Shown here: in pieces, positions 42,001 to 57,000 of the stretch
Numbering within the stretch: the first letter of the stretch is position 1
Layout: each line of letters starts with the position of its first letter
Assembly: GCA_013398955.1 (NCBI GenBank)
Contig: VWPU01011636.1
Span: forward strand, 26,304-90,303
DNA: 64,000 bases
Direction: 5' to 3'
Source: Callaeas wilsoni
Lineage: Eukaryota; Chordata; Aves; Passeriformes; Callaeidae
Made by a program: the position numbers and the translations under genes
Notes under the pieces: model-generated
The model's input: the letters and a program-made list of their open reading frames with translations, nothing else
Database searches by the model: none
Told to the model about the DNA's origin: nothing

Positions 42001-45000
42001 GTCTGTATTATGTCTGTGCTTGCATTTCCTACATTTGAGAGGGACAGCCAAGTTTTAACACTTTTATGTGCAACTGTGACAACACTGCCATTGGAAAAGC
42101 AGTGCATGCACTGGAGCAATAAAAACAGCACTGACCACGTTAGGTGATGTCTTATCTAATGGGCAGTTAGAATTTTCTTCTGAATCCATGTAACTTTTAG
42201 CAATCTTGAATTACGAGACAGAGAGCTAAAACCCCTTTTATATTTTTCTAGTCATTTTCTTACACTGCTGCATTTCTGGGGGTCACTTGCAGTACAGCAA
42301 GGGCAGTTTGGGTGGGACTTCATCATTCAGTAAAAGGTTGGACTGGGTTTAAAGAGGGGAACATTTTTGTTCCATGCAGATGTCACGTCTTATTAAAAAA
42401 AAGAAATCTTTAACAGACTACGCCGCTACCCACAGGCCTGACAAGGCTGAGTGTGTGTGAAGAACTGCACACATGCTTGGAGACACACATAAAAGCAGAT
42501 TTGGATTCAGAATCCACGCAGATGTTACCTTTCTTTGTTAAGTAGGTCATGCTGTTTGCAACAGCAGCTGTCTTATCTTTAGAATCCAAGGTGGTAAATC
42601 GAGCAAAGTCATCCACAAAATAGTTATCTGAGGAAGAGCACAAGTATTAGATGCCAAAGCAACTATTACATGTAAAATGAAAATAAAATCACTACTATTA
42701 CCAGAACATTAAGAACACATCCCATTTTGCTCCTTGTGATACTGCTTAGTCTCATTTTCACTGTTAATATATAGGCTGAGAAATGAATTTTGCCATCTCA
42801 CAAGTTATTAATGTAACTACACTGCATATTTGATAGGCAGAAGTCAGTTGAAAGAATTGCCCAAGTCTCACTTAGTTGACACTAGCATATGTAAATAACA
42901 TACATTGAAAAATCCACTGTGTCGCTAGTTTTCAGCAACTCAAAAAAAGGCAGGTGGAATGTCATTGTACTGCAGTCACTCTATGGGGTGTTCATTTAGC
43001 AAGGGAACATTTTGCTAAATCTGAAGTAATTCCAGAGATGACTGTCAACCCTGCTCAAAAGAAGGTCAGAACTAAGAAATAAACTGCTGCTTTATGCATT
43101 ATATAATTTCTCAGCTTCGTGAGTCATATTCCCCTTAAGGTCTGTACAAAATCAAAACAAATTCCTGTTCTGAAAATCGGTAGACATTTAATGTTGTACA
43201 TAACATCTGCCCTGCACCAGGGCTGGGTCATCACTTGGGGTGCTGTTAATGCTCTGCCACTAGAGCTTTCCACTGGAACAGCCGGTCTTTCACTCAGACA
43301 TTCCAGGTTTAACACAATTAAAAGCATCCCTTACTCATTCCTGTCAGATCTAGGTACTCTCTGTCAGACCTTAGGATTCTTGAGTTAATTCTTGGAACAA
43401 CATTAGGCTGGTTCATGATATACTCAACCACATCTTGGTCATTAGATAGTTCACCCTGAAGGAAAGAGGAAAGAAGCATTATTTGTTACTTCACATATAA
43501 AATTGCCTTAGGTAACTTCAAAAAAAAAAAAAAAGAAAAAAAAAGCAATGATGAAAGTTAAGTTGTCTTGTCTAATTTGTAGCCAGACTTGTGAATCAAT
43601 TTTTCCAAATCTAGTTCCTCTCAAGCCACAGCCAACCTCAGCACCCACCAGGTACACGGCTCGCTGGAAGATGCTCGTGGTTTCCAGGATTTTGTGCATT
43701 GTCACGGTTTCCAGGTCATCAGGATCCAGCTGATCCTTCTGAAAAGGCATTCCATTGAAGAGCACCACGGGGAGAGGGCCTACGCCCGTTTGCTCATAGT
43801 AGGCTCTTGCTGCCTAAAGACAGGAACAGGAGCAGCTTTAGCACTCAGCCCTTTGCCACAAAGGCTCCTGACGAGCTGTGCAACACCCACAGGTCTGCTC
43901 TAAACACACCAAGGATCCTCACCGCTTCTCAGACACACAGAACGTTAATTTGACACAGCGCATAAGAACTTTCTGTATCTTACATGCACAAGGCATCCTG
44001 GACTTTCAGAGTTTCAAAGCAAAAAAAAGTTACTTCATAAAAACAGAAGTGCAAAATACTCTGTTAAGTTCAGTTTGTAAGTTAATTCCAATGAGCACTT
44101 TCTGGTAGTAGCAGAGATGCACAACAGGAAACATGACTTTGCCTGTGGAAGCAAATGCAATGCAAGCACTGATAGCTGTAATGTAAGACAGGGCAGAGAA
44201 TTTTTTTTTCTTTTTTTTTTTAAGAATATCTTTTTTAAACCTGTAAGAAAACAGTTACTTGTGAGGCATAGAGTTATTCTGTCAAGAAGAAATTTCCCTG
44301 TTTCATGTAACCACTACAAAATGCACCATCACTGACAGAAACCCAAGCAGTGATAGCTGTAATGTAAGACAGGGCAGAGAATTTTTTTTTCTTTTTTTTT
44401 TTAAGAATATCTTTTTTAAACCTGTAAGAAAACAGTTACTTGTGAGGCATAGAGTTATTCTGTCAAGAAGAAATTTCCCTGTTTCATGTAACCACTGCAA
44501 AATGCACCGTCACTGACAGAAACCCAAGCAGTGATAGCTGTAATGTAAGACAGGGCAGAGAATTTTTTTTTCTTTTTTTTTTTAAGAATATCTTTTTTAA
44601 ACCTGTAAGAAAACAGTTAGTTGTGAGGCTTAGAGTTATTCTGTCAAGATGAAATTTCCCTGTTTCATGTAACCACTGCAAAATGCACCGTCACTGACAG
44701 AAACCCAAGCAGTGATAGCTGTAATGCAAGATAGGGTAGAGAAAATTTTTTTTTTTTTTTTTTTAAAGAATGTTTTTCTTAAACCTGTAAGAAAACAGTT
44801 ACTTGTGAGGCAGAGAGTTGTTCTGTCAAGACGAATTTCCCTGTTTCATGTAACCACTGCGAAATGCACCGTCATTGACAGAAACCTTGTTAGAAGCTAA
44901 CAAGGTTCTGCTCATTAGAGGTTCTGGTTGAGGCCTCTCCTCTCGTACAAAAACACCTGTCTTTCACGGATTTTCATTTCTTTAAAATGTTTTCTCTTCA

Positions 45001-48000
45001 CTGTCTTACATTGGAAGACCCACAGGCATAGGAGCCTACTTTTTGTAACCCTCACTCATTCCTGACATTTACAGATGTAGGCAGCATCATGTGTGTTACA
45101 GAGCTATTGGTTACAGCATTTTCGTTTGTTTTAGAACAACAAAAAATAAGAAACATCCCCCTACAGAACTTCAAACAAAATCTGCTTCATCTCACATATA
45201 ATTGGTTCAATAGTGATTTGCCCTCCTAATTTTCTCCATACAGGAAAGTATCAGCCCTAAAAATCACTTCAAGAATTATCTGTAGGAATTTGTTGGATGT
45301 CTTGCTATAGAAAAGGCATTTTGAATTCATAATCATGGCTTTATCTCACACAGTATTTAAATACTGATTCAGAAGCCCCACACTGATCCCTCCCAACATT
45401 AAGCCTCTCGGTTTTTCCATGAACCATTCCATCACCTTGATTATTTTGCTAACACTTTTAAACTCTACTGAAGTCTGCATTCCGTAATGAAAGCATGACT
45501 TATGGGTCACAAGAAAGCTATTTTGGTTCTCCACATATAGATTTTTAAAATATATATATTCCATTATATGTATTATGTATATTATATAAAGAACATAAAC
45601 AGTAAAATATTACTAGAAGTCCCCCAATGTGGCAACAAAAATAGCTACGTGGTTAGTAAGAGAGCTGGATCAAGAAATTGTATGTAATTATATTTTCAAA
45701 ACTGTTGCAGCAAAAGAAGTGGGAAAGAAAAAAGCTCTGTTTCATGAATTCTTACCTTCCTGTTTTGATCATAGGCAGAATCAATTCCCAGAATGCTGCT
45801 GACTTCCACATAAGGATACTGTTTCTCAAGAACACTAACAACATGTTCCACTTTCAGCTGATCTCCTGTTTTAACTTTGTTATAGATCTGAAAGACGAAA
45901 ACAAGTTGCAACTGTAAAGCCTCTGTCCTTATCAAAGGTAAACTGACCTGTCACCGGTATTACAGTAGTTATAATGAGGCATTAACAGCCAGACTGCAAA
46001 ACTTACATCATATTTATCAGCTGCAACAGCTCCTAAGCACTTGGAGCCATTTTAAGTATCTTGCTATACCTTGCAGTCATCCCAGTGAAATTGGAAGAAG
46101 GTAAATATATATTTCTTTAAATAATAACTGGCATCTTTAATTAGAAAAGGTATTTAAGGAGAGAAAATAGTGTTCTGGGGAAAAAAGCCTCAAATAAAGC
46201 ATATCCAAGGAGCTATCTTCCCTTCAGAACTTGGGATATGCTTATGAACAACACAACCTCACATGTAAGGCAGGTAACTCTTTCCCTCTTGAAGGCACAA
46301 GATATTACTTTGAGCTACAAATACATACCCAAAAGAAAAACAATAAAAGTAAGTGTCTTTAAGTAACCAGCAATTTAATGTCACACTATGCCCCAGCTTG
46401 CCAATTTGTACAAGTATCAAACCACAGGTGAAATTCATTTACCAGCACCTGTATTGCCCTTTAACGTGGCAAAGGTAGGCAGCTGGAACCATTCAAACCA
46501 AATTACAACATTGAAGGGGTGTAGCAGTTCAGAACTCCCAGACAGAATGAGCAAAGGGACAGGATCAGAAAAACGTGCAGAAGTGTTAAGTGTCACAACA
46601 AAACCTAGTGTCACTTGTTAAAGTTAGGCCAGAAGCACACATGTATTCTGTGGTACCAGTATTTGGAGACACTCTGCATACTAACCAAGCCAAAGAACAA
46701 TTCCTTCCATTATCTACACATTAGCCCATTAACATAACCTTATGTACATGGAAAATATTAAAACATTCATTTCACTTTTAAATTAATACTTACAGACATG
46801 ACAGTCTGAAAAGCGTAATTATTGTCCATTTCTTGTGCCACATAATTGTATGTCCTAAGGAGGGCAACACCAGCATCCTGAAGTCCATCAACATCCTCTG
46901 AGTCATCAACCACAAAGACTAATCCTATCCTGCAATGACACAAATGCCCAGGTCATCAATCTATGACACTAATAAAGAATCCAGAACTGCTGGCTATGAT
47001 CATCATCTTACACACAGGCTTTTTCAAGAACAGCCTGGCAAGATGTCGAGCACAGCGGCCAGGAATCAAACTTAGGACATATAATCTGTAACAAGTCATC
47101 AATCTACGACATTAATAAAGAATCCAGAACTGCTGGCTATGATCATCATCTTACACACAGGCTTTTTCAAGAACAGCCTGGCAAGATGTCGAGCACAGCG
47201 GCCAGGAATCAAACTTAGGACATATAATCTGTAACAAGTCATCAATCTACGACATTAATAAAGAATCCAGAACTGCTGGCTATGATCATCATCTTACACA
47301 CAGCCTTTTTCAAGAACAGTCTGGCAAGATGTCGAGCAGAGCGGCCAGGAATCAAACTTAGGACATATAATCTGTAACAAGTCCATCAGAATCTTGCTTT
47401 TCACCTCTCCCCCATACAAAACTTTAAATTCCTTTTGGACTGTTAGAGAAACTGAACTCTGTTTTGCTAATAGAGAAAGTTTTATTCAAAAAATAGGCAC
47501 ATACTTCGAATACAAGAATAACATTTCTGCAGTGTCCTAGCAATGAGAATGTTACAACTGCAAAAGTCACATGAATAAAACTGATGTGAAAAAACCCCAA
47601 ACATTAAAACACAGCAATTACCTCAGCGGGATGTGGTTACTGAAGAACATTTCTGCCACATTCAGTAATTCTGCTGTGGTCTCATGAGTAGGATCTACTA
47701 TCAGCACCTGTATACAAACAGCAAGTGAAAAGTTTCCATTCCCTTAAGAATTCAAGAAGGCATTTTGATCAACGATCACTTTATCCATGTCTCAGTACAG
47801 AATTATCAACAGGCCTACTTTACACACTGCCAGGGAGATGAGACTCATTAAAGAGAAGGTTTCTTCCAAAGTGTCTAAGTCCATTACCTACAGTACCCAG
47901 TCTAACCAACTCCTTTAGCCAGAGGAGACAGGACTCCTTACATACCTGATACCTTTTTACCTCAGCACACCCTGGCAGTGGCTCCTGCCTCTGCTGCACA

Positions 48001-51000
48001 CAGATCCACCCATTCCCATGTGCCTGGGAGACAGGCATTTGTCAGAACTGAGCAACACTTGCTGTGCTTAGTGTCCTGGAGAGCCAGTGCTGCCAAGATG
48101 TTCTCTGCTGTCCCAACCCAGACAGAACTGAGCCACTCAGACTGCACGGAGGGCCCTTCATGCATGCAACTGTTGCCTTATAATGGAAAAATTTCTGTGT
48201 TAAAAGTACTGAACTCCAGAAAAAAGGTAACACATCAGTGCTCCCACAGCTTCAGATGGTTCAAGTCCCTGTTATCCCCTAATCAGAGCTGGTTTTTTTC
48301 CATAGGACCACTCTGCCACATGACAAGAGCTACAGTGCACAATTTGCAAACTCTTCATCAGATCTAAGTTTAAGTAATTGACCCACAGACTAAAAGGACA
48401 CCCAGGACTAAGCTCAGGCCTGTTGATCATTTGTTCAAGTCTTGCTGCATGAATGCTTTCTGACTGAAACAACTGAGGTTGGTCTTAACTCTGCTAAGAA
48501 GAAAATAGTTAACAAATTTGGCAGACTTCATCAACCAACTTCAGGTATTACCACCAAGTTGAAACACACCAAATTATTTATCAGATGATAATTTTGTCCA
48601 TTGGCAAAACAACTCCTGGCATCTAATAGATGCCAGAGAATCATGCTCAGTAATCTCTGAATCTCAGCCATAACTTACTAATACCAGGAGAACAAAACCT
48701 TTCAGAAAAGCATCCTCTCTCCCAAGCTATCTAAGTGACAGGGAATCCAGTGCATATGTGAGGTAAGCTGCAAAAGCTGATGTTCCTGCTCTTGACGAAA
48801 CAAAATGCACATTTCATCTAGTCAGAGTATTACTTACAAAATTATGGAAGTTCTTTCTAATCTGCCTGATCACGCCGGGAAATGTGGGACGCAGCAGCTC
48901 CTGCACACTGGAAGGCCAGGAGTTATACCGACTGTCCACTTCAAGATTGTTGATCCACTAAGAAAAAGTAAAGGCATTTAAATGATTGACAATCCTCCTG
49001 CTCTGGTCTGAGACCAAAATGTTTTCAAATCAGACACTGCATTGAGAACTGTATAAATAAGAAATTAAGCTTTTTTAAAAGCACTCATTATATTTATAAC
49101 CTTATTTTCCTTTTTACTTCACTGGAGTTTCAGAGCTGATTGTGAGACAAGGACAAAAGCTCCCCTGACAGATTAAGAATGCTCTGCCCAACAGCAAATC
49201 AAGTGTTTCTATCCAAAACCATACTCACTGAAATCGCAGGGCTTCTGATGTCCACAGCATAGTCAGAGTCTGATGGCTGGATGTTCAGCTTCAGCACATT
49301 GTGCAAGGAAAGCCCCTCAATTCCCAAGCTGTGCAGGCCTTCCATAACACGGGCTTCATTGCGGAGCACATCAATCAAGCTGCAAGGAAAAGCAAAATGG
49401 GGCTGAATTTTAAGGCCACAGCAAATAACTTGCTCTTGCCCTAAGGGTTAACAGATGAAAGGTATAAACAAGCCTGCCATGTCCAGGCATTAGTTCTTAT
49501 TTATCACCTCTTTCTTACTGTCCTAAGAAACTTGAGATGACTTTAAATCTATTCAATTAATATTGTATTTCTAGGAAAAACTGTTATATCAAGACAACTT
49601 ATCCTTTTTACATATATATATATACACACACACACACATACATACATATATGTAATTTCAATTCCGTATTATTAAATTATCTTGAATATATTATCTTGAC
49701 AAAGCTATAGGGTGGCTTCCAGATGAAAACTTTACAGTGGTTTATCCCTTGAGAATTGGTCTGCTGTCTTCAGAATACATCTGTATGCTGACAGCCTGAG
49801 AGACCAAAATCTTGCTAGTCACAGCACAGGTCAAAAGAACAGCACAAAGGTGACTTCCCATTCCAATCTTCAAGGGTATTCCACTTTACACATTAGATTT
49901 TTTGTTGGAAATGCACTCGAATGAGACAAGGAACCATGATTTGCTTTTTACAGTACTTAACAATTAAACCTAGTCTAGATTATGAAGAAGGTTCAAAACT
50001 GTCAGTAATTTTCATGCACAAGCAGGATGCAAGTTTCTAAACAGGATACAATTACTGTGAAAAATAAACCATTCCTACCTAAATATGTCCTGAGTGTCTA
50101 AATCAATAAGTAGTCCATTGATGAACAGAGCAGAATCTCCTGGTTGCAATCCTAACGTTCCTTTGAAATACTGAAAAGAAGTGGGAAGCCATTAGAAGAG
50201 CGCTCTGCACAGAAAATATTACTCAAGAGTTTAATGTTGTTTTTTTCCAATAGGTCTTGTCTTGCAGTACGAGTTACAAATTTCTATTTAGAGGCATGAT
50301 GAACACTGAAGGAGAAACATTTTACCTGGCTGTTTCACAACACTGCCATCATGAAGACTGAGAGCAAAGCAAGCAGAGGAATAACAAAAGTACCATGTGA
50401 AGTGCCAAGAACAGGAAAGCAGCTTCTGATTGGAAAAAATTTACGTTTTTTATTAAATAAATAAGGCTCCCAAAGAAAAGTTGAGTGTTGAATTTTATCT
50501 TCCTGTGGATAATTACATAGTAAACTCTAACACAGTAGCAGTGAACTTAACTATCAAATAATACCCACACTAAATGAGTAGTGCAAAGAACAGCTCTGAA
50601 GGGCAGGGTTAGATATAGCCTGGTCTGGATCTCGTAGCCCAGGTATTCTCTGAATAAAAATGAATCCACAAAAGCGTGGGTTTACTTGTGGGCCACAGTC
50701 TGATCTAACACACAACAGAAAGGCCACCAGGTAGCTTCAGCTTGGACTTACACCCCATACTTTGTCCCTTCCAGAACCACATGGGACAAGAGTGTCAAAC
50801 CTCATCCCTTCTCTTCTGATTTTGTCACATCTGAACAACAAGGCATTTCTCTCTCAGAACAGGAATCTCAGGAGACTTGTAAGTAGCTTTGCATTTACTA
50901 CTGGACCCACCAAATATCATTGATTAGATTTCTAAACAATATGTGTGTACTTAACAAACATTGTAACATTGCCTTTTTTCTAATAATAGCAAATGAGACT

Positions 51001-54000
51001 GAAATGTGTGAACAGAGCAATGTAGCTCATATAGCAAACGCTGTTGTTGTTTTTTTCATTACTATCTTAAACTTCTGTTTTGCACTCTACCCAGACCACA
51101 CTACCTGGCATATTTTAATTGCACAAAGTTCTGGATAAAAAGCCTGTACAAAATTCCCAGGTGGCTGTTGGTTTTTTCAGTGCTTTGCTGATGCCAAGTA
51201 CAGAAGTGAGCTGTCTGAAACACTTCTGCAAATACCGAGCCTACTCAGTGACCTCCAGAGGCCCCTCATCACCTGGGGGGTTCTATGATTCTCTTTCAAA
51301 GCATATCTAGACTTAGCTGGTAAATTTTATCCCTTCACTAGTTTCACTCTCAAAGCACCAACACTGGAACCATTTCCTCCACACAGTATGAATGATTCTA
51401 ACGCCATGGCAGGTTTTGAATTTATTCTCTGACTTCCCAGTGATCACTGATGTGTACAGATATCTAAACATCATCTCAAACTGGATAATGAGAACTAATT
51501 TTCTTCTGCATCCTTAAAACTGTACAAAGATGCTTAATATAGCTGCTTTTCATTTCTAACAAGAGCAGTATTTTCATATTTGAGCAAAGAAGCTTAATTA
51601 TGTTCCTCATCCATCTTGGCAAATCCACCACTTCTTCACTTCCCAGATGCAGACTACAAAGTTGTGTGTGAATATACTGGGTCACTATCCTGAGCAACAT
51701 GCAAACATTAGAAAGTAACACATTACCTTTTGGTTCTCTTCAATTTCTGCTCTGAGTTCCGAAGAAACAACTGTTTTTGTTATGGCTCTACAAAAATAAA
51801 AACATAACGTTATGAATCCTCTTTCTGTTTATCTACTGGATAGACATCTACTTATCCTACGTTTTGTACCTTACATATTAAGATAATTAACCTTCTAGTA
51901 TGAAGAGATGCAGCAAGAAGCAGTTGCATGTGGTGATACCATTAAATAGTAGGATGCAGCATCTTTCTTACACTGTATAATCCAGCAGCACCAAAATGTT
52001 AACCACATGCCAACTCTCAGGGTCTAATTTCACATTAACCACAATAAAAGTGTGCAGCTGCCAAAAATGTCAAGATGGAGGCTGGCAACAGAAAGTTCGG
52101 GATTTCACTCCTCATGGTGGGTTCCCATTCCTTCCCTTACTTTGGATCTCGTGATTGCCTCATCACAGAGTGGGCGAGCACAGCCCACAGATCAGACTGA
52201 AAACACAGTGAAATGCAATGCCTGCCTTCAGAAGCTCTAAATAACACCTCCACATCAGGTTATGGGAAGTAAGGCCAGAAGGCAGCTTCTTTTTACTCTC
52301 ATCTCAGGTATATCCCCACCTACTCAAAAAGGAGGAGTCTCTAATAATATCCTCTTCACAATCCAGGCAATGGAATTTATCGAGAGAAATGTATCTGGCC
52401 ATGCCAGACCATTATGGAATTTTTGGAAACTGATTTGAATATGTTAAAGACAGTCACTGACAAAGTGCAAAAGCCAGTGGAATTGCACATCAGCCTCTGA
52501 CATGAGACTGACTGGGCTGTTTGGCAAAGTGGATCCCAAAGGAGGAGTGGAATCCCGTGAACAGATAAATGTTAAGGCGACCAAACAGAAAACCCAGCCA
52601 GTAAATTCTTGATGGCTTCATGCAATAGGTTTAGACACATTTCACAATAAAACAGCATGGGCAATTCTGGCTAATTTTCTACCGGTCCACATCAGCTGCC
52701 ATCCAACAAAAACATCATAAAATCCTCTTTGTAACTGTAGGCTGAAGAGCTTCCCAGCATAAACATTCCCCAGTGTTCGCTTCCAACTAAATGGAAGTCA
52801 GAATTAACCCAACCAACGCTGCTTGTCTCAGGTCCTGCTCAGGAAAAGGAGAGTAAGAAAACTTTCTAGGAGTCAAAATTAAAGTTACCTGGCCTTTGTA
52901 GGAAAGTTCTGACTAAGATCTTTCATGACCATCAGAGCATCCACGGGGGGAGCAGTCAAAATGCGAGCAGCAGTTTGAAAACTCAGATCTTAGAAGTGAA
53001 AAAACAGAAGTCAAGAACTCGAAACTGAAAACAAGGCAATGCAGAGACATCTTAACTTCATCTTTCAACTTTTTTGCATGTTACCTAAAAAAATTCACTT
53101 ACTATCTGCACCTATAGATACTTCTTTTAAACTCATCTTCTTTGTATTCAGCTTCTAGGTGTTGCCTTGAAGTGAGTAACCCTTCCCAAGTGAAGCAGTG
53201 TATGATTGATTGAGTCCAGACCAGCACTCTTTTTTCCTTTGGCTGAGGTGAGAGGATCTGCCCTTCCACTGGATACAGGTAGATTCCCCGTGGCTACAAC
53301 ATACACTCAGCCTTTTGAATTACTCTTCTTGAGAGGATGAAAAGCCATTTCACAGGCCTTTACAGATGTTTTCCAGGGAATGAGGCCAGAGTGGCATGTA
53401 ATTGATTTTGAAATACAGTTTTCCTCTGGTCTTGAGAAATCTCAAGATTTCACATCGAAAATGTGATCATGGGAAGAAACTTTACATTCCTTTCTTTTCT
53501 GCATTCAGCAGACCATACAAGCCATCAGTTTAACAGCAAGCATCTTACTGTGCTTAACAATATAGAAAACAATCCTCATGTCACAAGTCCTGTGAAACAA
53601 TCCTAAAAGCTATTTCAGCAGCAATTCACAGTCAAACTGTCAACTGTACACAGCCACTAACAACCTCCACAGCGTAGCACACCAGAAAACATATTTACAT
53701 CGAGTTTCTGTAGAGCATAACTGAAAGCCTTTATCCAGATTACCTTGTAGCTGCCATACTTTCAAAGGTGCCATTTCATTGGTACTTTCCACGAGGTGTT
53801 TTCTGAGCTCTTTCAGCTCTTCTGACAAGTCAGGATACAGCTGCCTAAAAGGATACAAGGGTCAAACAGCTTCTGTGATTTCCTATAAGAAAGTCTGCTG
53901 CTAATTAGAAGAAACTACCACACCAAAAGGCATGCTGCTAACACATACAGGAAACTCAGATCTGTGAAAAATAATAACAAAGCAAAAGATCGGCATTTCT

Positions 54001-57000
54001 GCAATAAATTTTTTGATATGACAAAGTCCAACTGAGTTTTACCTTAGCTTTCCAAATAGAAATCCTTGCACTTCATCAATAGGGTCATTTTCATCTATGA
54101 CTGTAGCATTCACATCTGTGCCTATAAACACACAGAGAACACCACTAGCACCAAGCTCTCCACAAACAGAAAAGCAGGAAAATTTGGGTTTGTATGTGTA
54201 TGTGCACATGTAAAGAAAAAATACACACAGAGATTACACTACCAAAATAGTTTTGGCAGATGCACATGAGTTTGTAGAACAGAGATCAGTGCTCTATAAA
54301 AGTAGCAAAAGCAAAAAGAATCATGCATAAATCCAAGTTCTGTCTTCCCAAAAAAAAAAAAATATCCCCAGGACCAGGGAACACATTCTGCTCTAAGGAT
54401 GGATAAGTTAAGGCAAATTAAAGTAGAGAAACTGCTTTACACCTGCAGAGAAGCTGGCTATCTGGTAAAAAATTAGTTGCATTAGCAGTGCCATTACTAA
54501 GACCTAGTCCAGGGCCACGGCTCCAGCATTTCACAAAGACAGAAGACAAGTGCCATGGCAAAGATCTGCTTCATAAGGAACATGCTCCCAAAAGGGATTT
54601 CAGAGCCAAGGAAAGAAAAATATCTGCAATTCAGACATCTATAGCAAAACGAGTACAAAATTACCTTGGCAAAATTAAAATGCCCACATTAAAATACTTA
54701 AAATAATAATTCACCTTTCACCTGGGTATCATCCTTGGCCTTATATTCTGTACTTTTAATAGCCAGTTCTACGCCATAGCCAGAGAGGTAGACCTTTTCT
54801 TTGCTGGGATTCTGTAAGGAAAAGCCAACAGTGTGATATTGCCACCTTTGTTTTGATCCACAGATTAAAAGCTGCCACTTCCCAAAGCTAAGAAATCTCA
54901 GCCTGGTATTTCAGACATGTCTGGTAGTGAGAAACAAACACCATGAGTGACTCTGCAGTAAGATACTCACAGTTTTATTTCCTACTGCATTTCAACACAC
55001 TTCTTGAAGTTCAGCAAGAATTATCGCTATGAGCCAAAAAAAACCATCAAAATCCCCAAAGTAAAGAGGAATACAAAGCAATGTTTTCAGGATTCAGTGT
55101 GTGAGCAAAGCAGAGGGAGACAGACTCCTATCACCAAATCAGAGAGAGGGTGGAAAGGAACTTCAGCTGTGGAGCTCAAAAATGAAACATTCACTGAAGA
55201 GATACCACAGAGAATGACAAGAAATAATGACAAAAGACGGATGCATAATTAGTTCTGTCTTTAATGAGAAAAACATGATCACTTTCTAAAAGCATTTTGA
55301 AGTATACAGGAGTCACACAACAGCACTGAGATCTAAAGTGCAATACACTGAATTTTGAATGTAAGTACTCCTCCCAACACTGACAAACAACTACTTCCTT
55401 TTATAAAAGGAAAGTGGTGTATGCAATGTATGACTTGATTTTATTAAAAGTACAAGAAATATTAGAAGTGAACCAGCTGATGCCCCTTTTTTTCTCTTTT
55501 TTTTCACATTCAAGCCTGACTGCTACATTGCAGGTTTTGGCAGTACTTAGTAATGTTCAGGTAACAAATCAAAGAACTCCAGTGTTTCATAGCTTTTGAA
55601 ATGTACTTTTAAATACTAATCCAGTGGCTATGGGCAATTTAATGGAGGAAGATGGAAACCAGGATAAACTGCACTAGGAATGGTAAGTGGTTCTGTAAAA
55701 AAATTGCTACAGAAACAACGCCTTTCTTTTGAAAATGTTAATCCTTGCTTTTTATATCAAGTAACTAAAGTAACTAAGTGGCCTGACTGCGAAAGATCTG
55801 ACTATTTCCTATGATCTACTATGAGTAGAGAAACACTTCTTTTTTTACATTAAAGTCTCTAATTAATCTGGAATTTAAGTCTGGATTTGTGAAATCAAAC
55901 AATCTTATTTAAGCAATCAGAAGATTTAAAAAATTCTGTATTACTCAGCTACATGCAATAAGAAAAATAGAATTTTGAGCATGAACAATGTGCTCAATGA
56001 ACAACAACAGCAGGCAAATGTCAATTTAAAAGGAACAACTTGGGTCAGTTTTCCTTTTGAAAACCAAGGCCAGTTACTGTGTTTCAAATACCTCTGTTAC
56101 AATGCACAGAAATACTTACAGCCATGTAGTGTCTGAGGACATAAGTGATTTCTCCTGCCTCAGCCTTTGAAACGAGCCTCCTGTGGTGGCTGTAGAACCC
56201 CTCTGAGCCCATCTCAGCATAGAGTATGACCACAGGGCTTTCGGGGTTTGACGCTGGGTGCTTGTGGTCCCCCTTGAACAAAAATGGCTTTGGCCTAAGA
56301 GGAAACAGTGAAGAACGTGTGATTCACAGCATTTCCTCACTCAGTGCAAGAGCCACTTTTTTTTTTTCCTGTTTGATCACTGCTCCTTTTTCACTAAATA
56401 CATATGTCAAGCTATTCCCACATATTATACCAAGGCTGGCAGCATTTGATGCACATCGATAAAAGCTTTGTGAAATAAGAACATATGAAAAGGAAACAAG
56501 TGGCTAAGAGCTATTTTGTATCTAATATGATCCTAATTTTAAAAATGAACAACTTCCCTTAAATTTCCAATTAACTTTCTCTCCCCATGGTGATCCATAA
56601 ATTCTGTATGAAAAATTAAAAATGCTGATTGAACAGATGTGCCAAGGGCACAAATTCATTTGAACCTGGTCCTTGGCTTAGTGTACAAACAAGAAAGTGA
56701 ATGAGTAGTCTATTTTCAGCTTCTTTGTTTCCATTTTGTCTAAAGTGCAATGAAATACTTAAAATATTCCCAGAAAGTCAGAAGGATAGCACGTGAGCTA
56801 TAGATGCCATATGCCTGCACACTGATAAAAAAACTCTTTATGCTTGAAAGAACCAAATTACCAAGATCACAAAAACCACATTGAAAACAAAAATGTTTTC
56901 ACATTATGAAAACAAACTGAAATGTAAGGATTTGGGTTGGTTTTGGTTTGGTTTTTCTTTAGTAAGTATTATATTTTATACCTTCTTTTTGTTATTAGCA

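Noticed and set aside
44117..44900. Series of similar 62-72 codon frames
   Set aside because: They recur because of the 181-bp tandem repeat; they read through T-runs and are not genes.
51283..51300. CR1 LINE 3' end suggested by ttctatgattct
   Set aside because: Only a single short match; no further CR1 sequence is recognisable next to it.
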